From Caldifarciminota bacterium (lineage in GTDB: Bacteria > Hydrothermota > Hydrothermia > UBA1063 > CAJXJZ01), in contig JALVLE010000211.1 of assembly GCA_027033555.1 (NCBI GenBank), positions 1 through 11,209 on the forward strand: a stretch of 11,209 nucleotides of DNA. The letters run 5' to 3'. This document shows positions 1 to 7,200 of the stretch, one piece after another (positions within the stretch are counted from its first letter, which is position 1; every line of letters begins with the position of its first letter). The position numbers and the translations under genes are program-made. The notes beneath the pieces are model-generated. The model worked only from the letters and a program-made list of their open reading frames with translations. It searched no databases and was not told the DNA's origin.

Positions 1-315
1 CCCGGGCATTGAGACCCTTGCCCCGGAACGCACGGACACAAGAAGAGGATTGGAATTGTCGCCAAATTTCTTTCCTGTGAGCTCTTCCAGTCTTTGCATA
101 TTTGCTTTTACTTCTTCTTCCAGCCCATCAGGGATTCTGTTGGTCTTGAAATAATAAACACAGGCTTCAGTGGAGATGGTAAAACCAGGGGGCACCGGTA
201 CACCCAGTCTGGTCATTTCATGAAGGTTAGCACCTTTACCACCGAGTAAATTTCTCATTTCTTTTGAACCTTCAGCTGTGCCTCCTCCGAAAAAGTACAC
301 GTATTTTTTCGCCAT
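1..315 (-). CDS. ppdK: Pyruvate, phosphate dikinase, N-terminal part (cut by window edge)
   Basis: The enzyme interconverts pyruvate, ATP and phosphate with PEP, AMP and pyrophosphate in the cytoplasm, linking glycolysis and gluconeogenesis. The 105 visible residues begin [12 protein letters not shown] and carry the family's nucleotide-binding N-terminal features: the glycine-rich stretch [12 protein letters not shown] near residues 23-34, [12 protein letters not shown] near 38-49, and the motif [12 protein letters not shown] at the cut end, whose first Arg lies in the ATP site of characterised enzymes. The full protein is usually about 880 residues, so only about one eighth is present. The start is the ATG at 313-315, preceded by a strong AAAAGGAGGA ribosome site at 321-330. 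The gene is divergent from the small exported protein at 523. Identification is very secure; only the direction of physiological use is open. Confidence 0.96.
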   Translation of the reverse strand, partial: MAKKYVYFFGGGTAEGSKEMRNLLGGKGANLHEMTRLGVPVPPGFTISTEACVYYFKTNRIPDGLEEEVKANMQRLEELTGKKFGDNSNPLLVSVRSGARVSMPG

Positions 316-341
316 CTTGCTCCTCCTTTTGTTTGGTGTTT

Positions 342-347
342 ATTATA
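342..347 (-). promoter_or_regulatory. Likely -10 element of the ppdK promoter
   Basis: On the minus strand this reads TATAAT, a perfect -10 box. It would start transcription near 335, about 20 nt before the ppdK ATG and just upstream of its ribosome site. At 17-bp spacing the -35 position (365-370) reads TTTTTC, a poor match, so the promoter may depend on an activator or the -10 match may be fortuitous. Confidence 0.4.
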
Positions 348-465
348 AGGTGCTGAAATTGAATGAAAAAGTCTTGGTTTTTGTGTAAAATTGTGGAGCT
401 TTTAATTTTATTGTTGACCTGGTTCAAAGGGGGACGAGGACCAGATACCTACTCCAAAAGATTGT

Positions 466-497
466 TTGACAAAACTCGGATAAGCCTTTAATCTAAT
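466..497 (+). promoter_or_regulatory. Promoter of the small exported protein gene
   Basis: A perfect TTGACA -35 box lies at 466-471. At 17-bp spacing the -10 position reads TAATCT (489-494). An alternative TCTAAT (492-497), five of six matches, has a longer 20-bp spacer. Either gives a start near 500-505 and a short leader containing the ribosome site. This also argues against translation starting at the ATG at 496, which would lie within or upstream of the -10 region. Confidence 0.55.
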
Positions 498-522
498 GTT
501 AACCGCAAAAAGGAGGGAGTCT

Positions 523-924
523 ATGAAGAAACTATTGCATACTGTGAGTGTAGGTGTAATTGCTTTTGTGCTCGTAAGTCAACCCGTTGCTCTTATGGCA
601 CAGGAGACCAATGCTCAGACTAAAGCCTGTGCTCAGGCACAACAGGATGTTGAAATGGAAGTAAATAAGACTCTGTGGCTTGCTGTTGGATTTTTCTTCG
701 GACTTTTAGGTGTTGGTGCTGCCTACCTGATTGAGCCCTCTCCCCGTTCCAGCAGGCTTCTTGGTAAATCTCCAGAGTATGTGGCTGCATACACAGACTG
801 CTATAAAGATGCAGGCAGAAGAATACAGACAAATGCAGCTATCAAAGGATGTGTTATTGGTGTGTTGGTTCAAGCGGCTATGTACGGTTGCTGTGTACTG
901 GCTGGGTTGGGGGCATCCCGTTAA
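523..924 (+). CDS. Small exported cysteine-containing membrane protein, function unknown
   Basis: A 133-residue protein that I cannot assign to a named family. Residues 1-26 look like a Sec signal peptide (MKKLLHTVS, then a hydrophobic core ending ALMA before QETN). A hydrophobic segment follows at about 49-70 (LWLAVGFFFGLLGVGAAYLI) and a second at about 106-130. Between them is a polar stretch with SPEYVAAYTDCYKDAGRR at 83-100, which has the look of a conserved domain. Cysteines are at 36, 93, 110, 123 and 124; if exported, some could form disulfides. I chose the ATG at 523 because AGGAGGGAG at 511-519 is well placed for it and the signal peptide then begins with MKK. The gene is a single transcription unit between its own promoter and the terminator at 935. 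It could be an envelope or pilot-like protein, but function is not inferable. Confidence 0.75.
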   Translation: MKKLLHTVSVGVIAFVLVSQPVALMAQETNAQTKACAQAQQDVEMEVNKTLWLAVGFFFGLLGVGAAYLIEPSPRSSRLLGKSPEYVAAYTDCYKDAGRRIQTNAAIKGCVIGVLVQAAMYGCCVLAGLGASR

Positions 925-934
925 AAACTACTCA

Positions 935-965
935 GGGATTATGGCTTCGGCCATAATCCCCTTTT
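935..965 (+). terminator. Intrinsic terminator with UUCG tetraloop
   Basis: An 11-bp perfect stem (935-945 with 950-960) closes a C(TTCG)G loop and is followed by CTTTT. A second, outer complementary pair, AAAAACTA (923-930) and TAGTTTTT (965-972), could extend the stem past a small internal loop. Those runs would also give a U-tract on the opposite strand. It begins 11 nt after the stop of the upstream gene and ends about 20 nt before the ATG of the next one. Confidence 0.9.
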
Positions 966-985
966 AGTTTTTGGCCGGAAATATT

Positions 986-1639
986 ATGATTCTTTTTATT
1001 TTTTTAGTGGCTGAGCTCTGGATCGGTGGTCACTTTGTTAAAATCTACAAAAGCAAGTCTGAAAGGGAGGTGGTGAAAGGGGAGTTTTACAAACCTTTGT
1101 CAGGTGCAATGTCATTTATTGTAGATTCTCCGTTGACTCAGATAATAACGTTTAATGAAGACACCATGATAGTCTATTATCCCCACAGGAAATTGGCATT
1201 TAAAATAAAGTCCATTGAAAACGTTTATCAAAAAACGGGATTGGGATGGGATTTAGGTGAGTTTATAGAATCTCTCAAAAGGCGTGGTTACATTTTTTTG
1301 AAAAAAGTTATAGAGAATGATACAATTTATAGCTACTGGACACATGAAAAACTTGGTACAACCCTTCTTATAGTTTATGACAGAGAGAATAGAATCTACA
1401 AAGTGGAAGTAAAAGATGATAACGGGAAAGAGCTTTACAGAATTGAGGGGGCCAGTTATATAAAGGTTAAAAATGGCCTTTATTTTCCTTTGCACGTTGC
1501 AACCATTTCTCCGCTTGATACTGAAATATTTGAGTTTACCAGCGTTAGAGAGATTAAAAATGACTCTCTGCCCTATTTTATAAAAAAACCTGTATTGCCT
1601 GATTCGGTAAAGGTGATTCTGAAAAATTTTGAGGAATGA
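986..1639 (+). CDS. LolA-like periplasmic protein (outer-membrane lipoprotein carrier fold), tentative
   Basis: A 217-residue protein, first gene of a coupled four-gene cassette. It opens with a hydrophobic segment (MILFIFLVAELWIGGHFV) that could be a signal peptide or anchor. The body alternates short beta-like stretches: GEFYKPLSGAMSFIVDSP (32-49), then FNEDTMIVYYPHRKLAF (56-72), and later LLIVYDRENRIYKVEVKDDNG (about 128-147) and YIKVKNGLYFPLHVAT (158-173). This order resembles LolA/LolB-type half-barrels that shield lipid acyl chains, but identity is low by eye and no single diagnostic residue is present. I prefer the ATG at 986, with GGAA at 977-980 as a weak ribosome site, over a TTG at 971 that overlaps the terminator arm. 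The stop overlaps the yidD start by 4 bp. No promoter is evident between the terminator and this gene. Confidence 0.55.
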   Translation: MILFIFLVAELWIGGHFVKIYKSKSEREVVKGEFYKPLSGAMSFIVDSPLTQIITFNEDTMIVYYPHRKLAFKIKSIENVYQKTGLGWDLGEFIESLKRRGYIFLKKVIENDTIYSYWTHEKLGTTLLIVYDRENRIYKVEVKDDNGKELYRIEGASYIKVKNGLYFPLHVATISPLDTEIFEFTSVREIKNDSLPYFIKKPVLPDSVKVILKNFEE

Positions 1640-2019
1640 TAATTCTGCTTTTTCTTATTCTGGGCCAGCAGTATCCTGTTAAAAATACCGTTGATCTGCC
1701 AGATTTTGGTGGATCAGAAGTTATGGTAAAAGAGAGGATAAGTGCTGATTTTTATGCGCAGATAGGGATGAAACTAATAAGGATTTATCAGCAGAGTTTC
1801 TCCCTTGCCCAGGGGGATGTATGTAATTTTATCCCTTCATGCTCTCATTTTGGGTATGAATCGCTGAAAAAATTTGGTTTTGTAAAAGGTCTGTTGCTTA
1901 CATCCGACAGGCTTCAGAGATGTCACCCCTTTGCCTGGAGGTATATAAATTATTACGGGGTTGCGTTTGATTCTATAAGGGGCGAAAGACTGTACGATCC
2001 ACCTGAAAGGTACAGGTAA
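1636..2019 (+). CDS. yidD: YidD, membrane protein insertion efficiency factor, with N-terminal extension
   Basis: YidD is a small membrane-associated protein that assists YidC-dependent insertion. The family core runs from about residue 45 to 110: MKLIRIYQQSFS, then the cysteine motif CNFIPSCSHFGYESLKKFG (C63, C69), GLLLTSDRL, and the signature RCHPF (C96). The protein has 127 residues against a usual 70-90. About 44 residues precede the core and begin with a hydrophobic stretch (MIILLFLILG), and the C-terminal tail after RCHPF differs from the usual GGYDPVP. The ATG at 1636 overlaps the previous stop as ATGA, typical of translational coupling, although GAGGA at 1631-1635 abuts it too closely. 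Alternative starts are the ATG at 1723 (GGTGGA upstream) and at 1768, which would leave only the core. The usual neighbours rpmH, rnpA and yidC are absent. Confidence 0.9.
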   Translation: MIILLFLILGQQYPVKNTVDLPDFGGSEVMVKERISADFYAQIGMKLIRIYQQSFSLAQGDVCNFIPSCSHFGYESLKKFGFVKGLLLTSDRLQRCHPFAWRYINYYGVAFDSIRGERLYDPPERYR

Positions 2020-2754
2020 ATGTTTATGCTTATCTTTTTATTGCTATCGTTAAATGCTTTTACCCCTGAGATAACCGTTGATTTTGCGAGAAAGTTAGAG
2101 AGTGAAGGTGATTACTACAGGGCCATACTTGAGTACAAAAGGGCCTTTTATCTTCTGCCTGATAGTGGTTCTTACAAGTACATAAAGGATGACATTGCTT
2201 ACTCCATTGTAAAATTATATGAGAAGCTGCACGACTTTGACATGGCCGAAGTTTATCTGGATAAAATAAGAGACAGAACGACAGAAAACTATCTTTTTGA
2301 AAGAGGATTGGTTTATTTCCTTAAAAAAGATTATGATAACGCTAAAAGGTTCTGGAAATATTCAGATACCCTTACCGCATGGATAGCTTTACGGGAAGGC
2401 AGATTTAAAGATGCAGAGAAGGTTTTCGGGAAAATATCATATCCACACAGGGTGCCGTTTATTGCTGCATTTCTATCAGGAGTGATTCCTGGGTTGGGGA
2501 AAGTTTATAGTGGAAGGTTATATGATGGCATTTATTCTTTTATTCTTAATGCTGGTTCTTTATACCTTCTGTACGATGCGAAAAAACATAACAGAAAGGC
2601 TGAAACTTATCTCTATTCAGCGCTTTTTCTGTTTTTTTACACCGGGAATATTTATGGTTCATGGATTGCCGCAAGCAAGTTCAATGAATATCACCTAAAT
2701 TTTGCCATTAAAGAAAAAGAAATATCATTTGGCCTATGGAAGTATTTACCCTGA
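2020..2754 (+). CDS. TPR and multi-pass membrane protein with PGLGxxYSGR motif (copy 1)
   Basis: A 244-residue protein in two parts. After a likely signal peptide or anchor (residues 1-13) comes a helical-repeat region resembling TPRs, with EGDYYRAILEYKRAFYLLPDS near 29-49 and further units to about 140. Residues 147-219 form a membrane domain of roughly three hydrophobic segments, introduced by IPGLGKVYSGRLYDGIYSF (156-174). Pro-Gly-x-Gly followed by Tyr-x-Gly-Arg is typical of TM2- or DUF5683-like envelope domains. The ATG directly follows the yidD stop with no gap, and AAAGG at 2006-2010 serves as ribosome site; an in-frame ATG at 2026 is also possible. Partnership with YidD is suggested by position only. 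It is paralogous to the next gene. I do not know a function for it. Confidence 0.75.
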   Translation: MFMLIFLLLSLNAFTPEITVDFARKLESEGDYYRAILEYKRAFYLLPDSGSYKYIKDDIAYSIVKLYEKLHDFDMAEVYLDKIRDRTTENYLFERGLVYFLKKDYDNAKRFWKYSDTLTAWIALREGRFKDAEKVFGKISYPHRVPFIAAFLSGVIPGLGKVYSGRLYDGIYSFILNAGSLYLLYDAKKHNRKAETYLYSALFLFFYTGNIYGSWIAASKFNEYHLNFAIKEKEISFGLWKYLP

Positions 2755-3449
2755 TTATGCTTTTGTTTTCTCCACTGAGGTTCGCAGATTCGCTTTTTAA
2801 TGAGGGAGATTATTTCAATGCCATCACTGAATATAAAAGGGCAATATATTTGAATGATAGCATTAACTATGCTCTTTTCATGATAGGGCTTTCTTATGAG
2901 AAAAGAGGTAAATACGATTTTGCCGCCAGATATTTTGGGAGTGTTGTATATAACACTATCCAAAAGGAGGCGGTGTATCATCTTGCAGGGGATTTAATTC
3001 GTTTAAGAAAATACAATCAGGCTTTAATTGTACTAAGTGGGCAAAATGATAGCATTTCAAAAACTCTATATGCCGTAGCTCTCGGACTTTCGGGCAATTT
3101 CCGGAAAGCGGACAGTGTGCTTGGACATTTAGGCATTTTTATTCAGAAATATCCTCCAGATGCTTGGCTTAAGTATCCTTCTTATATCCTGCCCGGTTTT
3201 GGTTTTTTGCTTCTTAAGGAGTATAAAAGGGCAGCTTTGTCGTTCCTGTTTACAACAGCCTCAGGTTATCTTACATACTATCTTTTTAAAAACAAAAGAT
3301 ATCCAGAGGGAATGGTGGTATTAAACACCCTGTTTGTTAGATTTTATTTTGGTGGCGTGCAGAATACCGTAGCACTTAAAAGGCAGAAAATAAAGAGCCA
3401 TTACAAGGCCCTCCTTCAGAAGATAATTAATAAAATGTCTTCCAGATAG
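2736..3449 (+). CDS. TPR and membrane protein, diverged paralogue (copy 2)
   Basis: A 237-residue protein built like the previous one: an N-terminal hydrophobic segment, then TPR-like repeats beginning EGDYFNAITEYKRAIYLND (23-41, against EGDYYRAILEYKRAFYL in copy 1), then a hydrophobic C-terminal domain from about 148 introduced by YILPGFGFLLLKEYKRA. The PGLGKVYSG motif of copy 1 is degenerate here (PGFG kept, YSGR lost). The 19-bp overlap with the end of copy 1 suggests translational coupling. A second in-frame ATG at 2757 would remove the overlap but has no better ribosome site. The last 23 bp overlap the convergent lipoprotein gene. It is probably the last cassette member. Tandem duplication followed by divergence is the simplest origin. 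Function unknown. Confidence 0.72.
   Translation: MEVFTLIMLLFSPLRFADSLFNEGDYFNAITEYKRAIYLNDSINYALFMIGLSYEKRGKYDFAARYFGSVVYNTIQKEAVYHLAGDLIRLRKYNQALIVLSGQNDSISKTLYAVALGLSGNFRKADSVLGHLGIFIQKYPPDAWLKYPSYILPGFGFLLLKEYKRAALSFLFTTASGYLTYYLFKNKRYPEGMVVLNTLFVRFYFGGVQNTVALKRQKIKSHYKALLQKIINKMSSR
3385..3413 (-). terminator. Weak candidate terminator of the lipoprotein gene at 3427-4212
   Basis: On the minus strand, about 14 nt past the TAA stop, a short bulged stem (GAG-CC with GG-CTC, 3395-3413) is followed by the T-rich tail TTTATTTTC. The stem is short and imperfect, and it lies inside the coding sequence of the opposite gene. Confidence 0.25.
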
Positions 3450-4212
3450 ACAACATAAAGGCGAAGGGGAAGAGTTTATAGTCTTTATATATCGCATCAC
3501 TGTAATATCCTATTGAGAATGAAAGTCTCATATCTTCTTTTTGCATTTTCTTGAGAACGATTCCAGTATTCATCCCACCGCTTAAAGTGGGCAGATATAG
3601 CTGGAAAAAAGGTCCTGTGTAAAAACTTACATGGTCATTGCTGGTTATGTAATAAGCGTAAATCCCGGCCATATTGAGCATTTCAGGGAGGGGGCCAAAG
3701 TTTACTTTTATATTTTTTAGAAAGGTATCATTTTCAACTATAAAAGCAAAAAGTCCACCTGCAGCCGGTACGAGGGACATACCTATTAAAGCGTGCCTGG
3801 TGGACAGATGTGGCAAAACTCTTACTCCCATACCTATAAATGCTGAAAAAGAATGTATCATTCCCACATCTGGTTGGTAAGCTCCTATGCGCCAGATACC
3901 AGCTTTTAAAAACGGATTGAAACCTATTGTAAATGTCCCGTCTGAAAAAAGGGGAAGATAATCGTTTAACACAATTCCGCTTGAATGTGTGTCAAAAAAT
4001 AGAAGCGCAGTGTCTGAGTGGGGTCGCACCTCGCCAAGTGTTACGGGCCAGTTGTATATTTCTACCCCAGCTGACATTACATAGGAAGTGTCAGGATAGA
4101 GAGGGACGTAATAGTGTTGAATGGGAGGGGAAATTGTTATAGCACAGCCGGAAAGAAGTGCCATAAAGAGTGTTATTTTCAAGATAAGGAAGAATTTTTT
4201 TAATTTTTTCAT
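3427..4212 (-). CDS. Predicted outer-membrane lipoprotein, beta-rich, function unknown
   Basis: A 261-residue protein. Its N-terminus is a lipoprotein signal: a basic start MKKLKKFF, a hydrophobic core, and the lipobox LSGC with Cys at residue 23. Ala at +2 gives no inner-membrane retention signal by the E. coli rule. The remainder is rich in alternating hydrophobic and aromatic stretches, for example SFYTGPFFQLYLPTLSGGMN and MRLSFSIGYYSD, and ends in an aromatic tail (IWKTFY). This suggests a small beta-barrel or beta-sandwich in or on the outer membrane. The start is the ATG at 4210-4212, with GAGAGG close upstream. It is divergent from the cyclase gene with 24 bp between them, and its 3' end overlaps the TPR gene by 23 bp. 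No named family is recognised. Confidence 0.72.
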   Translation of the reverse strand: MKKLKKFFLILKITLFMALLSGCAITISPPIQHYYVPLYPDTSYVMSAGVEIYNWPVTLGEVRPHSDTALLFFDTHSSGIVLNDYLPLFSDGTFTIGFNPFLKAGIWRIGAYQPDVGMIHSFSAFIGMGVRVLPHLSTRHALIGMSLVPAAGGLFAFIVENDTFLKNIKVNFGPLPEMLNMAGIYAYYITSNDHVSFYTGPFFQLYLPTLSGGMNTGIVLKKMQKEDMRLSFSIGYYSDAIYKDYKLFPFAFMLSIWKTFY

Positions 4213-4236
4213 AGCCTCTCTATTTTAACCTATAAT
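4208..4236 (+). promoter_or_regulatory. Possible promoter of the cyclase gene, overlapping the divergent gene's promoter region
   Basis: TTCATA at 4208-4213 (four of six matches) and a perfect TATAAT at 4231-4236 are separated by 17 bp. The same TATAATAT stretch reads TATTAT on the minus strand, so the two divergent genes may share overlapping -10 elements. If real on the plus strand, transcription would begin near 4243, downstream of the ATG at 4237, and translation would have to start later. Confidence 0.4.
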
Positions 4237-7200
4237 ATGGGGTTATCCAAGTGGAATCTGTCTTTGAGCGAATGCTCGCAGTTTATTGAACAGTTAATTT
4301 CTAATATACTTTGTAATTGTATGAGAAAAGTGGTACCGGAGAGAAGGTTTGTTACAGTCTTATTTGCAGACATAAAGGGATTTACAAGCCTTTCCGAAAA
4401 TCTTGACCCTGAAGATGTGGAGGATATTATTAATTCTATATTTGCAAGATTCAGGGAGATTATAGAAGAGCACGGTGGATACCTGGACAAATTTATTGGT
4501 GATGCTGTTATGGCCGTTTTTGGTGCCCCTCATTCTCATAGTGATGACCCAAGAAGAGCAATCCTGTCAGGTTTGCAAATGCAGAAGGCTCTCAAAGAAT
4601 TTAACGAAAAACACAACCTTTCACTCGGAGTGAGAATTGGGATTAATACAGGAGAAGTTCTTTGGTCATCAATTGCCGGTGAAAAGCCAACAGTTATGGG
4701 GGATGCAGTGAATGTGGCGCAGAGGCTTGAATCAATAGGGGAGCCTGGAAAGGTGTTTGTTTCTGAGAAAACTATGGAGCTTGCCTCAGAGTATTTTGAT
4801 TTTGAGTATAAAGGAGAAACAAAGGTAAAAGGAAGGAAGGAGCCTGTAAGGGTCTATGTGGTACTTGGAGAAAAAGAACACGTATTTCTGCCAAGAGGTG
4901 GCATATTAACGCCATTTTTTGAAAGAGATGGGGAACTTGGTACCCTTATGGAGGCTTTTGAGGAGGTGGCTGGTAAAAAGGTATTTAAAACTGTCCTTGT
5001 TTATGGAGATGCTGGCATCGGGAAAACACGCCTTGCAGTAGAGTTCTTAAAAAAAATAAAAAGAAAACACGATATAGAAACAATTCTCGTGCGGGCAGAT
5101 GCCTTAAAGCAGGGAAGCTACCAAATAGTGTCCCGTATAATCACGGAGAAACTTGCAATTACCCGGTCCGAGGAGCTTGAAAACAGGGTATTTAGCTTAT
5201 TTTCAAAAAAAGAGAATTTGAGCGAGGCTGAGATAAAAACCTTCACAAGCCTTGTTCTTTCTGCAGTTTATCCTTCAAGAACCGAGAGAAGCAGCATGAA
5301 AAATGTATTAAAAGAAAGGCCCAATGCTCTCTATATGTTGTTTGAGATAATGTTTTCTCACGAAGAGAAGCCTGCGGTTATTGTGATAGATGATTTCCAC
5401 CATGTGGACGAAGAGTCTTTGGATTTTGTCATCGGCCTCAGAAAAAGATTAAAGAACGCCCCTCTTCTACTCATAGCAAATTCGCGAAAAATGTTTAAAT
5501 CCCTGAACCCGGATGTGGAGATTGCTCTGTCTCCATTAAGCAAGAAAACGCTTTACGCTTTTTTGAAGTTTATCTTTGATGTGAAGGATGAGAAAATTGA
5601 CCCCAGCTTTGTGGATTTTATAAAAGAAAAAACCGGCGGAAATCCCTATTATGTTGAAGAATTGCTGAAATACATAAAGGAGAGAGGTCTTTTTGAACGC
5701 AATCCACTTCGTGCAAAGGAGACTGATTTGCATCTTCCCGAGTCTTTAAAAGGAATTCTTACGGAGAGAATTGATGCATTGCCTCCTAAGGAAAAGGAGG
5801 TTGCCAAAACCGCAGCATGCATAGGGCGTGTGTTCTGGAAAAATATACTGGAAGTTGTAAGAGATAAGCCTGTTGAAAAGAGCCTTTTGAGACTTGAACT
5901 TGAAGGCATTGTGGAGAAAGAGGCAAAATCACTTGTGGAGAATGATACAGAATATGCATTTATCCATGAACTTTTGAGGGATGCAGCTTATGAACTTCTT
6001 ACAAAAAAAGAAAGAATAAGGTTACACAATAAGATAGGCAGTATCCTTGAGTCCTACAGGGACAATCCAATTCTTCTCCACGATGCAGGAAGACATTTTT
6101 TGCTTGCCCAGGAACCGGATAAGGCGAAGGAGCTCTTTGAAAAAGCTGGAGATGTTGCAAGAGACCAGGCGAATTATAAATTTGCGTTGCAGTGCTACAA
6201 TAAGATTGAAGAACCCTCTCCGTCTTTATTACTTAAAAAAGCGCATGTTCTTCAGATACTATCCAGATACAGAGAAGCTGCCCAGGTTGTTCTGCATGCT
6301 CTTTCCATTTTGCAAGAGGGTGAGGACAGGGATATTTATGCCAGGTTGAAGATCAGATTGGCCAGTATAAAAGAGAAAGAGGGAGATTTTGTTAATGCCC
6401 TTAAAGAACTGGAAGAATTGCAGGACTGGCCCAACCCGGTACTGAAGGCAGAGATACTTGGAAGGATTGCTTGGATAATGTTCAGACTATCCAGATTCAG
6501 TGAGTCAGAAGAAAAGGCGCGTATGGCGCTTGAAATTATACACAAGATGAATAGTCAGGATAAAGAGATTCTCGTAAGAAAGAGTATGTGTTTGAATATT
6601 CTCGCCAATATTTATATGAAGAAGGGAGATCTACAGAGTGCTTACAAATATTTTGAAGAAGTGATGAGTATTTCCCGGTCCTTTGGTGATAAGGATAGAC
6701 TATCCCGTGTGCTTATTAACATGAGCACATATCTTATATATGTAAAAGATTTTGACAAAGCTTTATCATTTTTAAACGAGGCACTGAGCCTCACCACAGT
6801 GACTGCCAACAGGGGATTATTGCCGGCCATTTATAACAATATAGGGCTTATTTATCTTGAAAAAAGGGAACCGGGTAAAGCCATAATTAATTTTAAACGG
6901 GCACTGAAGATTACCCGTAACCTTGGTAACAGGTTTATGGAGATGAATGTTCTTGTCAACATGGGGAGGGCATATTCTATTATGGAATCTTATGGTGAGG
7001 CTATCTTTCACTTTAAAAAGGCACTTGAGATAGCAAGAGCCTCCAGAAATAAAATGGCAGAGGGTATTGCTCTTGCGAATATTGCTTATAATTATTATTT
7101 AAAAGGTGATGCGCATGTGGCTGAGAAATATGTGCGTGATTCAATAAGTGTTTTTAGAGAACTCGGTGATTTACGGTCTGAAATTTATAATTCTTTACCA

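Noticed and set aside
496..522. An earlier in-frame ATG at 496 for the small exported protein
   Set aside because: It falls in the -10 region of the likely promoter, has no ribosome site, and would put nine polar residues before an otherwise standard signal peptide. The ATG at 523 has AGGAGGGAG in the right place.
971..985. TTG start at 971 for the LolA-like gene
   Set aside because: It lies in the outer arm of the terminator and has no ribosome site. The ATG at 986 gives a cleaner hydrophobic N-terminus.
3395..3413. A strong terminator at the convergent end of the cassette and the lipoprotein gene
   Set aside because: Only a short bulged stem is present. It is kept as a weak minus-strand candidate, and nothing convincing was found for the plus-strand transcript.
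6047..6349. A 100-codon plus-strand open frame inside the cyclase gene
   Set aside because: It is an out-of-frame shadow within the continuous TPR coding region, with no ribosome site or recognisable domain.
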